A stretch of 9,959 bases of DNA from Clostridia bacterium (GTDB lineage: Bacteria > Bacillota > Clostridia > Oscillospirales > CAG-272): assembly GCA_017648425.1 (NCBI GenBank), contig JAGCJD010000165.1, forward strand, positions 1-9,959, written 5' to 3'. The translations under genes and the position numbers were made by a program. This document shows, in pieces, positions 1 to 6,136 of this stretch; positions within the stretch are counted from its first letter, which is position 1, and each line of letters begins with the position of its first letter. The notes under the pieces are model-generated. The model was given only the letters and a program-made list of their open reading frames with translations. It was not told where the DNA came from and searched no databases.

Positions 1-407
1 AAGAGCCCGAGGTCGAGGCTGACGAGGCAGTAGAGGTCATCGTCACCACAGAGGAGCAGGACGAGGAGATAGAAGAGCTTATCGCTGCTATTCCCGAAAC
101 TGAGGAAATAGAAAACGGCATTGACGCCATTGATGTATTCTGGAAGGAGCGCCCCGATAAGACCTATCGTTACGATCCCGATGGAAACACCGTTGAAAGT
201 GGCGACATAGTTCTCGTCCCCACAAGAGATGAGGCAAACGATAAAGATATCGTTAGAGAGGTAGCGGTTTCACGCGGAAACTACAAGGTAGATCCCGCAA
301 CCCTCGACCGCCCCTTAAAAAAGATAATCGGAGTTGTCAAGCGCAAGGCTGAACAGATATTCACCGCTATGATCACTCCAACCGAGGAAAACGAAAACAA
401 CGACTAA
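1..407 (+). CDS. 3' end of an unrecognised acidic protein (partial)
   Basis: The reading frame is open from base 3 to a TAA at 405-407 and gives the last 134 residues of a protein whose start lies outside the window. The first 45 or so residues are very rich in Glu and Asp and look like a flexible linker. After a short segment containing FWKERPDKTYRYDPDG comes a compact, probably beta-rich part with GDIVLVPTRDEAN and later LKKIIGVVKRK, then a polar tail ending ENENND. The pattern 'GDIV(L)VP ... IIGVV' loosely resembles small beta-barrel domains such as the N-terminal part of PriA, but that is only a resemblance. I do not recognise the family. The next gene starts 30 bases downstream with its own ribosome binding site, so the two are probably co-transcribed and may work together at the cell envelope. 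No membrane segment is visible in this fragment. Confidence 0.75.
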   Translation, partial: EPEVEADEAVEVIVTTEEQDEEIEELIAAIPETEEIENGIDAIDVFWKERPDKTYRYDPDGNTVESGDIVLVPTRDEANDKDIVREVAVSRGNYKVDPATLDRPLKKIIGVVKRKAEQIFTAMITPTEENENND

Positions 408-437
408 AAATTACGAAAGAAAGGTGAGTGATTTATA

Positions 438-1862
438 ATGAAAGCTTGGAAGATAAGTCTGATTTGTATCTTGCTCACCTTTCTTTGCTTGTTCACTACT
501 TTGGGTTACGCATCGTTCTCATCTTCAATGAGAGTGTCGGGAACCGCAAACATTGAAGTCCCCGAGGGCTTATTTATTACAAAAATAAGAGAGATCTCAA
601 GTGGAAGCCTTGATGTTAAATCGGTTTCCTTTGTAGAACACTCAACAACCGTCAGCTCATCGCTCAGCCGAAGCGGAACCAGCGCAGGAACAGTGGAGTA
701 TGAGATAACCGTACTGAACAACACGACACACGAGTATGCTTATCGCGGACTTTATTATATGACTTCCCACGAAAACAACTCGTATATCAGCACATCAAAT
801 GCCAACAACAAGCTTGGAATAGTTGTAAGCTTCCCCAACGGAAGCCTTGTAGGCCCGCAGGATACTCTTACATTCAGAGTTAAATATACCGTGGGCAGAA
901 GCATTGGCAGAAACATGACCTTGAACACTCTGGTGAATTTCCAATTCGGTATAAATGTTGACTCTGTCGACAAGGCATACGACATAGTTCACCACAAGTT
1001 CCTGGATATTTTGAACACGGCGTCGACCTATCAACAGCTAGTAGATGTTCTTGACGACAAATTTGACGGCGATCAGACCTGGACCTCAAACTATGTAGGT
1101 AATGTCGGAAACGCCGTTGACAATGATATGATGACCGTTGAAACGCTCTTTGCGGGACAGCTTACCATGATGGTAAACGGAAAAGCGCAAAAGGCGTGGG
1201 TAATTATCAAGCACGAGGACCTGGACGGAAACGAATTAACGGGTGACGACTATACTGTAAGGTATAATCAGTACGGAGATGTTACTCACAAGGGCTGTGA
1301 GATGACACTCTATATGACTGTCGATCCATTGAATCAGGCAAATGGCTGGGCGCCCGTATATGTAACGGTATTTACCTGCGACCGTGATATAAACGGCAAT
1401 ACTATAAGTAAATGGTATCAGGTCGGAAGCACATACCAAGGTCAGGCTAACATTGTCGGATACAGAGGAGAATACGGCGGAACAGGCTCGTTTGTAACGG
1501 ATAACTGGAAATCATACGCTTCCGCTTATCAGGTAACCGAGAGCTATTCATACTCTATCGGCGCTGATGTTTCAATAAAAACGCTTATGCAGACCGTAGA
1601 CCAATCTACAATAACCGAGTTCCAAAGGCTTCTCGTAAGCGCAGAGGCTATGATAGCAAATCAGAAGTATGCGGGAACGGGTATCACGGTCGTAGAGGAC
1701 GCATATGCAAAGGCAGCGGCGTTCTATACTCTTGACGCAAACGGCAAGGCAATTGCAGATCAGGATACGAGGAGAGTTTGGCTCATACCTATCATGCAGG
1801 AGCTTGATCATGTTTTGACCGTAGCCCAAGAAGCTATTGATAAGGTCGAGCAAGGCAGATAA
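438..1862 (+). CDS. Secreted protein with SipW/TasA-type signal peptide, function unknown
   Basis: A 474-residue protein. A hydrophobic signal of about 25 residues ends TTLGYASFSSS, the arrangement (G-x-A-x-F-S) seen in TasA/camelysin-like proteins processed by SipW-type signal peptidases; cleavage is likely after A25. The mature part starts with a beta-rich region (about residues 26-175, with VSGTANI early on). A short helical stretch follows (about 180-215), then a second beta-rich region rich in Tyr, Gly and Asn (about 230-385). A helical C-terminal part (about 388-474) completes it. The mature chain has only two cysteines, C287 and C314, which could form a disulfide. There is no LPXTG motif and no C-terminal membrane helix, so it is probably released or assembled outside the cell rather than sortase-anchored. 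The start is supported by aaaggtga at 420-427. It follows the upstream partial gene closely and ends before a terminator. Export is well supported. A TasA-like fibre or matrix role is inference only. Confidence 0.85.
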   Translation: MKAWKISLICILLTFLCLFTTLGYASFSSSMRVSGTANIEVPEGLFITKIREISSGSLDVKSVSFVEHSTTVSSSLSRSGTSAGTVEYEITVLNNTTHEYAYRGLYYMTSHENNSYISTSNANNKLGIVVSFPNGSLVGPQDTLTFRVKYTVGRSIGRNMTLNTLVNFQFGINVDSVDKAYDIVHHKFLDILNTASTYQQLVDVLDDKFDGDQTWTSNYVGNVGNAVDNDMMTVETLFAGQLTMMVNGKAQKAWVIIKHEDLDGNELTGDDYTVRYNQYGDVTHKGCEMTLYMTVDPLNQANGWAPVYVTVFTCDRDINGNTISKWYQVGSTYQGQANIVGYRGEYGGTGSFVTDNWKSYASAYQVTESYSYSIGADVSIKTLMQTVDQSTITEFQRLLVSAEAMIANQKYAGTGITVVEDAYAKAAAFYTLDANGKAIADQDTRRVWLIPIMQELDHVLTVAQEAIDKVEQGR

Positions 1863-1915
1863 CTTCTGTATCAACATAAAAACGAAATCAACACGGTAAT
1901 ATCCGTTTAACAGAT

Positions 1916-1950
1916 AAATGGAGGCGCTTGCAAAGTAAGCGCCTCTATTT
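1916..1950 (+). terminator. Rho-independent terminator after the secreted-protein gene
   Basis: A perfect 9-bp stem, gaggcgctt (1921-1929) with aagcgcctc (1937-1945), encloses a 7-base loop. Flanking A and T bases extend it to about 14 pairs with one G-T pair. The downstream side is tatttattatat, an acceptable though interrupted T-rich tract. It lies 54 bases after the stop at 1862, and nothing else in 1863-1915 looks like a gene. The A-rich upstream flank means it could also work on the minus strand. Confidence 0.8.
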
Positions 1951-2018
1951 ATTATATCACAGCAAATCTCAAAAGCGCTTCTCCCTGCTCTGCCCTTGGG
2001 TAAAAGTCCTTTACACTG

Positions 2019-2047
2019 TTGACATTTTTTTAAAAGCGTGCTATAAT
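2019..2047 (+). promoter_or_regulatory. Consensus housekeeping-sigma promoter for the ThrE-like pair
   Basis: A perfect -35 TTGACA (2019-2024) and a perfect -10 TATAAT (2042-2047) are separated by 17 bases, with a TG at 2039-2040 (extended -10). Predicted transcription start is near 2054, leaving a leader of about 39 bases before the ATG at 2093. This is the strongest promoter by sequence in the window. Confidence 0.9.
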
Positions 2048-2063
2048 GCTTTCAAATAAACAT

Positions 2064-2080
2064 CAAAGTTAATTACTTTG
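2064..2080. repeat. Small inverted repeat in the leader, touching the ribosome binding site
   Basis: CAAAGT (2064-2069) and ACTTTG (2075-2080) form a 6-bp inverted repeat around TAATT. The last G is the first base of the Shine-Dalgarno sequence ggggag (2080-2085) of the following gene. It could be a weak operator or a small leader hairpin that modulates translation, or chance in AT-rich DNA. Confidence 0.35.
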
Positions 2081-2092
2081 GGGAGATATTAA

Positions 2093-2845
2093 ATGCAAAA
2101 TCAGTTCAATAAAATTATGGATATCGGTGAGCAGATGCTCATCTGCGGAGCAGAGGTGCACAGAGTTGAGGACAGTATGCAAAGAATGTGCTCCGCTATC
2201 GGGTTTACAAGAACAGATGTTTTTATAATCACATCAAGCATGGTGGTCACTGTATATACCGAAAACGAAAATTTTACTCAGACGAGAAGAATACAGTCAA
2301 CAGGAACTAATCTTGAAAAGCTCCATAGACTGAACTCTCTGTCAAGAAAAATATGCGAGCGCACTATCGGTGAAAGTGAACTTGACGCTGAAATCAAGCA
2401 TATAAACGCAACAAAGCAACCGCCTTTATGGATAAAATGTCTGTCCTACTTTGTAATTGCAGGCGCTTTTGCGGTATTCTTTGGCGGGGGTATAGTTGAT
2501 TTTGCCTGCGCGGCGATCATAGGTCTTTTGCTCTGTCTTTTGACCGAGCTTTTGGAAAAGGCAATGCCAAACAAATTTTTTATAAAGTTTACAGGCTCGT
2601 TCCTCATAACTCTCGGCGCATACGCGTTTATGCGTCTTGGAGTGACAAACAGCATGGACAAGGTCATTATCGGTAACATAATGCTACTCATTCCGGGCGT
2701 GGGAGTTATAAACTCTCTGCGAGATCTCTTGGTCGGCGACAGCATTGCAGGCCTTTTAAGGCTTATCGAGGCATTGCTTTTAGCCTTTTCGATAGCGGCG
2801 GGATATTTCCTGTTCGTATTTTTAATGGGAGGTAGAATAATATGA
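2093..2845 (+). CDS. ThrE-family exporter, large subunit (DUF1212 domain, YjjP-like)
   Basis: A 250-residue protein whose N-terminal soluble part (residues 1 to about 110) carries the DUF1212 signature GAEVHRVEDSM (19-29). About five membrane helices follow, with the conserved LIPGVGVINSLRDLLVGD stretch near residues 198-215. This layout matches the N-terminal half of the threonine/serine exporter ThrE and the separate subunit YjjP of Escherichia coli, which with YjjB has been linked to succinate export. The protein is expected in the cytoplasmic membrane, exporting a small amino or organic acid; the substrate cannot be read from the sequence. The start is fixed by ggggag at 2080-2085, seven bases before the ATG, and by a consensus promoter just upstream. 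The stop overlaps the next start (ATGA), indicating translational coupling with the partner subunit. Confidence 0.9.
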   Translation: MQNQFNKIMDIGEQMLICGAEVHRVEDSMQRMCSAIGFTRTDVFIITSSMVVTVYTENENFTQTRRIQSTGTNLEKLHRLNSLSRKICERTIGESELDAEIKHINATKQPPLWIKCLSYFVIAGAFAVFFGGGIVDFACAAIIGLLLCLLTELLEKAMPNKFFIKFTGSFLITLGAYAFMRLGVTNSMDKVIIGNIMLLIPGVGVINSLRDLLVGDSIAGLLRLIEALLLAFSIAAGYFLFVFLMGGRII

Positions 2846-3288
2846 CCTCTCTTATACAGATAATAGTAGCCTTTTGTGGCTCGTTGGGATTTGCCGTTCT
2901 TTACAACATAAGAGGAAAAAAGCTTGCGCTTGCAGCGCTTGGCGGACTGCTCGCGTGGTCACTCTTTCTTTTCCTCGGACTGTTTATTGACAGCGAGCCT
3001 ATAAGATATCTGATAGTTTCCATGACTGTATCGCTTTATGCGGAGATATTGGCACGCGCCTTAAAAACTCCCGCAACGACATTTATTATAGCGCCTCTTA
3101 TACCTCTTGTTCCGGGAGGATCGTTGTATTACACCATGTCGAGCGCATTTAGCGGAGATCTTAATCTATTTATCGGAAACGCTGTTCACACTCTGTCACT
3201 CGCGCTTTCAATTGCCATTGGCGTTGTTGTGGTAGCCGCCGCAACACATTTTATAATGCGCCTCAGAACGCTAAAAAAGAATGTATAA
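2842..3288 (+). CDS. ThrE-family exporter, small subunit (DUF3815/ThrE_2, YjjB-like)
   Basis: A 148-residue, almost wholly hydrophobic protein with four to five predicted membrane helices. The stretch APLIPLVPGGSLYYTM (about residues 91-106) is the hallmark of the ThrE_2/DUF3815 domain, the C-terminal half of single-chain ThrE. The length fits the stand-alone YjjB subunit (about 150-160 residues). Its ATG overlaps the stop of the upstream DUF1212 gene by four bases and has gggaggt at 2827-2833, so the two halves should be made in equal amounts and form one transporter. The chain ends in a short basic tail (MRLRTLKKNV) that probably faces the cytoplasm. No strong terminator follows, so transcripts may run on into 3289-3482. 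The family call is secure; the substrate is unknown. Confidence 0.9.
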   Translation: MTSLIQIIVAFCGSLGFAVLYNIRGKKLALAALGGLLAWSLFLFLGLFIDSEPIRYLIVSMTVSLYAEILARALKTPATTFIIAPLIPLVPGGSLYYTMSSAFSGDLNLFIGNAVHTLSLALSIAIGVVVVAAATHFIMRLRTLKKNV

Positions 3289-3305
3289 CAAAAAAAGGAG
3301 CAACG

Positions 3306-3347
3306 ATGCCGAGCAAAAATTATACCATTTTGGCGCTACTCTTGTAA
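3306..3347 (+). CDS. Possible 13-residue micro-ORF
   Basis: ATG at 3306 opens a 13-codon frame (MPSKNYTILALLL) ending at TAA 3345-3347. A very good ribosome binding site, aaaaaaaggag (3290-3300), sits five bases upstream. It lies 17 bases after the ThrE_2-like stop, so it could be co-translated from the exporter mRNA. A peptide this short with no homology argument may be chance or a remnant. The leucine-rich end might suggest a leader peptide, but no clear attenuator follows. Confidence 0.25.
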   Translation: MPSKNYTILALLL

Positions 3348-3357
3348 CGAATAATAT

Positions 3358-3380
3358 TATAACAATTTAGCGATGTTATA
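3358..3380. repeat. Intergenic inverted repeat overlapping an extended -10-like element
   Basis: TATAACA (3358-3364) and TGTTATA (3374-3380) are a perfect 7-bp inverted repeat with a 9-base spacer. The right arm overlaps TGTTATACT (3374-3382), which reads as an extended -10 element but has no good -35 at 17 bases. No T-run follows, so it is a poor terminator. It may be an operator, a weak second promoter for the dehydrogenase gene, or an AT-rich coincidence. Confidence 0.3.
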
Positions 3381-3423
3381 CTGTATTTACTGCGCAATAG
3401 TCCTCTCTTGCTCAATATTTTTC

Positions 3424-3452
3424 TTGACAACAAGAGGCTTTTATGCTAGAAT
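3424..3452 (+). promoter_or_regulatory. Promoter for the FabG-like dehydrogenase
   Basis: TTGACA (3424-3429) and TAGAAT (3447-3452) are separated by 17 bases, with TG at 3444-3445. The predicted start near 3459 gives a leader of about 24 bases. The -35 is followed at once by CAAGAG (3431-3436), which pairs with CTCTTG (3405-3410) to form a loose inverted repeat over the -35 region. Confidence 0.85.
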
Positions 3453-3482
3453 GAGCATATATGCGGATTAGGAGATATTTTC

Positions 3483-4184
3483 ATGAATGTTCTTATTACA
3501 GGCGGAAGCCGTGGCATAGGAAGGGCGTGCGTTGAGCTGTTTTCGGGCGAGGGGCACAGCGTGACCTTTTTTTACAGATCGAATGACGCTTGCGCCGAGG
3601 AGGTTACCCATCTTACGGGAGCAAGAGCAATAAAATGCGATATAAGTGACGCAGAGCAAGTAAAAAGTGCCGTTGCTGAGATTGGAGATATTGATGTTCT
3701 TGTAAACAACGCGGGAATAAGCTCGTTTTGCTTTTTTGACAGCATTTCCAATGACGAATGGGACAGTATGCTCAACACAAATCTGTCGGGCGCGTTTTAT
3801 GTAAGCCGTGAGGCTTGCAAAAAAATGATATCAAGGAAAAGCGGACGCATTATAAATATAGGCTCTATGTGGGGTAAGGTAGGCGCATCATGCGAGGTAC
3901 ATTATTCCGCATCAAAGGCGGGACTGCGAGGCATGACGCTGGCGCTTGCCAAGGAGCTTGGTCCGAGCGGTATCACCGTCAACTGCATCGAGCCTGGTGT
4001 AATTGATACGGAAATGAACGCGCATCTTTCAAGTGAAGATATTGCCGCTCTTTGTGAGCAAGCTCCGCTTGGAAGAATAGGACGCGCTGAGGAGGTCGCG
4101 CAGCTTGCGCTGTTCCTTGCCTCCGACAAGGCATCGTTCATTACGGGACAGCTTATAGGAATTGACGGCGGATATGCTATCTGA
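3483..4184 (+). CDS. Short-chain dehydrogenase/reductase, FabG-like (possibly YmfI-like)
   Basis: A 233-residue classical SDR enzyme, expected to be a cytoplasmic NAD(P)H-dependent ketone/alcohol oxidoreductase. The nucleotide-binding motif TGGSRGIG is at residues 6-13, a basic YRSN follows the second strand at 31-34 (suggesting NADP preference), and NNAG is at 75-78. The catalytic set is complete: N100, S128, Y141 and K145 (YSASK). The PGVIDTEM segment and the C-terminal FITGQLIGIDGG are typical of FabG. It is slightly shorter than FabG (about 245 residues). It stands alone, not in a fatty-acid cluster, so it may instead be the elongation factor P 5-aminopentanone reductase (YmfI) type or another side-branch reductase. 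The start has aggag at 3470-3474, eight bases before ATG, with a dedicated promoter upstream. It converges on the next gene with a shared terminator. Confidence 0.9.
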   Translation: MNVLITGGSRGIGRACVELFSGEGHSVTFFYRSNDACAEEVTHLTGARAIKCDISDAEQVKSAVAEIGDIDVLVNNAGISSFCFFDSISNDEWDSMLNTNLSGAFYVSREACKKMISRKSGRIINIGSMWGKVGASCEVHYSASKAGLRGMTLALAKELGPSGITVNCIEPGVIDTEMNAHLSSEDIAALCEQAPLGRIGRAEEVAQLALFLASDKASFITGQLIGIDGGYAI

Positions 4185-4191
4185 CATAATA

Positions 4192-4220
4192 AAAAATCCC
4201 CCTATAATGGGGGGATTTTT
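4192..4220. terminator. Bidirectional terminator between convergent genes
   Basis: AAAAATCCCCC (4192-4202) pairs with GGGGGATTTTT (4210-4220) across a 7-base loop. It has T-rich sequence on the right for the dehydrogenase transcript and the A-run on the left, which is a T-run on the minus strand. The stop codon of the minus-strand gene (4219-4221) lies in the 3' arm. Confidence 0.9.
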
Positions 4221-5250
4221 ATTGTTTTTTCATGGCATTAACGGCTACCGATAAAGCAAGTGGCAGGATCAGCATTCCGCCAATACCAAAAAGCCTTGCG
4301 CCAAGCATCATTGTTATTAGCGTGGCAAGCGGGTGAAGTCCCATTTTTTTGCCAACTATCCTCGGCTCGGCAATTTGTCTGACAACGGTTATAATAATAT
4401 AAAGCGCTATCATTCCTACGCCCTTGAATATTCCCCCAGATAAAAGCGAGAGTATTCCCCAAGGAATAAGTACAGCTCCCGCCCCAAACACGGGTAATAT
4501 ATCAACACAAGCAATACATATAGCGCCGATAACGGCGACCTTGGGATATATTATGAGAAGCCCCACAAGGACCTCGCAAAATGTCAGCAAAAAAAGCCAT
4601 GCGTATGCCTTTATATATCCCGCCACAGCAAAGAGCGCGCTTTGCTTTATTTTTTTAAGAGGCTCTGCACTTTTGCTACAAAACATACCCAAAAGAAACG
4701 ACCTTATGCTTTTCATATCCATGCTGAAATAGTATGCAGATATCACAAACGCAAAGACGGACAGAAAAAATGTGGGGCTTGTGCGTATAACCTTTCCTAA
4801 AAATGTCCCCGCAAGCTCATACGCCCGTGTAAGCAATTCCTTTACAAGTCTGTCCGTGTTCTCTCCGAGCATATCCACAGCATGATCAACGACACCTCCT
4901 ATAATAGGGGCTTCACCTATCGATACGGGAACAAGCGAAATTATACCCCCGCCCGAAATCGCTGACAAAAGCCCCGAAAGTTCAAGCACGAGATGTCGGC
5001 AGAGCGCAAACGCCCCATATCCCAACGCGCAAAAAAACACGGTAACGATAAAAAAGGCGCAAAGCGAATATCTTATTCCCGTTATTCCCGATGCCCTGAG
5101 CGATATTTTATATACTATAAACGAAAGAATAAATGCAAGTAAAAACGGGGCAAGAGGTAAAAGCAGATATTCAAAAAACAAATATCCGCACAGAGCGAAT
5201 ATGCAAAAGCAAAAAAGCTTTGAAGCAAGTGTTTGCCAATCCTTTACCAC
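4219..5250 (-). CDS. ytvI: AI-2E family membrane protein, YtvI-like (sporulation)
   Basis: I choose the GTG at 5250, giving 343 residues, because gaggtgg (5261-5255 on the minus strand) is a strong ribosome binding site at ideal distance. The frame stays open upstream to an ATG at 5454, but that start lies inside the divergent lipoprotein gene. The protein has about seven to eight membrane helices, with a less hydrophobic segment between the N-terminal pair and the rest. Near the C-terminus VDILPVFGAGAVLIPWGI and RQIAEPRIVGKKMGLHPL, followed by GARLFGIGGM, are hallmarks of the AI-2E/UPF0118 family; the 'D-LP-G-G-LIPW' form is closest to YtvI. In Bacillus YtvI is a membrane protein associated with sporulation, but its molecular role is unsettled. 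No clear minus-strand promoter is visible in 5263-5398; a TGTCATAAT near 5318 is the best weak candidate. The family call is firm, the YtvI subtype moderate. Confidence 0.8.
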   Translation of the reverse strand: MVKDWQTLASKLFCFCIFALCGYLFFEYLLLPLAPFLLAFILSFIVYKISLRASGITGIRYSLCAFFIVTVFFCALGYGAFALCRHLVLELSGLLSAISGGGIISLVPVSIGEAPIIGGVVDHAVDMLGENTDRLVKELLTRAYELAGTFLGKVIRTSPTFFLSVFAFVISAYYFSMDMKSIRSFLLGMFCSKSAEPLKKIKQSALFAVAGYIKAYAWLFLLTFCEVLVGLLIIYPKVAVIGAICIACVDILPVFGAGAVLIPWGILSLLSGGIFKGVGMIALYIIITVVRQIAEPRIVGKKMGLHPLATLITMMLGARLFGIGGMLILPLALSVAVNAMKKQ

Positions 5251-5335
5251 CTTTCCACCTCTTTCTTGTATATATAATGTCAGCTTGTATATAGAATATA
5301 TGAGCGTGAAAATATTAATTATGACATACAGACTA

Positions 5336-5364
5336 TTGACAAAACAGACTTTTTCTGCTAAAAT
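5336..5364 (+). promoter_or_regulatory. Promoter for the cyclophilin lipoprotein
   Basis: TTGACA (5336-5341) and TAAAAT (5359-5364) are separated by 17 bases, with TG at 5356-5357. The predicted start near 5371 leaves a leader of about 28 bases. It lies in the divergent gap that must also hold the minus-strand promoter for the YtvI-like gene. Confidence 0.85.
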
Positions 5365-5398
5365 GATTAAGTTAAAAGATACAGAAAGGAATAACAGA

Positions 5399-6088
5399 AT
5401 GAAAAAAACACTGTGTTTAGCGCTCGCGTTGCTTACCGTTCTTGCATTACTCACATCTTGTAAAATTCAAAAGCAGGAGGTAGTTGAGGAGGAAACGACC
5501 GCTGTCGAAACTCACATTGCACCCACAGAGGAGCAGATAGACCTTTCCGAGATAGCAAGCCTTGAAGGCGTTACCGAATCCCAGGAGCAGACCAACTATG
5601 TGCTGATAAGCGTTGATGGATACGGTCAGATGCTCGTTCGCCTCTACCCCGATGTCGCTCCCAAAACGGTAGCAAACTTTAAGGACCTCGTTTCAAAGAA
5701 ATTCTATGATGGGCTTATATTCCACCGAGTTATCAAAAACTTTATGATACAGGGCGGAGATCCTCTCGGAACAGGAATGGGTGGATCAGGAACCGATATA
5801 TTCGGTGAGTTCACCGACAACGGCTTTGAAAACAACCTTCACCACAGGAGAGGTGTAGTTGCCATGGCAAGAAGCAACGATCCCAACTCTGCATCATCAC
5901 AGTTCTATATATGTCACAAGGATTCAGGCGTTGCAGGAATCAACGGTCAGTATGCTACATTCGGTTATGTAGTTTACGGAATTGATGTCGTTGATAAAAT
6001 AGCAAAGGTCAACACAAACAGTAATGACAAGCCCCTGAAAAATGTTGTTATCACATCTATAAGATTTGCAAATGTTCCTCAAAACTAA
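5399..6088 (+). CDS. Peptidyl-prolyl cis-trans isomerase, cyclophilin type, lipoprotein
   Basis: A 229-residue protein starting at ATG 5399, supported by gaaagga (5384-5390) and the promoter just upstream; an earlier in-frame ATG at 5201 would start before that promoter. The N-terminus is a lipoprotein signal with lipobox LTSC (cysteine 21), so the mature protein should be anchored on the outer face of the membrane. An acidic, Glu/Thr-rich linker (about 22-64) leads to a complete cyclophilin domain (about 66-226). Active-site residues are visible: FHRVIKNFMIQGGDP (108-122) supplies the catalytic Arg110, Phe115 and Gln118, and MARSNDPNSASSQFYI (156-171) gives the second conserved strand. It should isomerise Xaa-Pro bonds and help extracytoplasmic protein folding. 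The gene ends in a strong shared terminator. Confidence 0.95.
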   Translation: MKKTLCLALALLTVLALLTSCKIQKQEVVEEETTAVETHIAPTEEQIDLSEIASLEGVTESQEQTNYVLISVDGYGQMLVRLYPDVAPKTVANFKDLVSKKFYDGLIFHRVIKNFMIQGGDPLGTGMGGSGTDIFGEFTDNGFENNLHHRRGVVAMARSNDPNSASSQFYICHKDSGVAGINGQYATFGYVVYGIDVVDKIAKVNTNSNDKPLKNVVITSIRFANVPQN

Positions 6089-6092
6089 CAAT

Positions 6093-6136
6093 AAAAAACA
6101 GTCTGCATCACTTTTTTGTGATGCAGACTGTTTTTT
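6093..6136. terminator. Strong bidirectional terminator between convergent genes
   Basis: A perfect 19-bp inverted repeat: AAAAAACAGTCTGCATCAC (6093-6111), a TTTTTT loop (6112-6117), and the complementary arm to TTTTTT at 6131-6136. The A-run and T-run make it a terminator in both directions. The stop codon of the minus-strand DHH gene (6135-6137) overlaps its end. Confidence 0.95.

Noticed and set aside
5201..5398. Upstream in-frame ATG that would lengthen the cyclophilin lipoprotein by 66 residues
   Set aside because: It would start inside the YtvI-like gene, before the promoter at 5336-5364, and would bury the lipoprotein signal. ATG 5399 has a good ribosome binding site.
5251..5454. Longer N-terminus of the YtvI-like protein starting at ATG 5454 (minus)
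   Set aside because: It overlaps the divergent lipoprotein gene and its promoter. The GTG at 5250 has a strong ribosome binding site and gives the normal family start.
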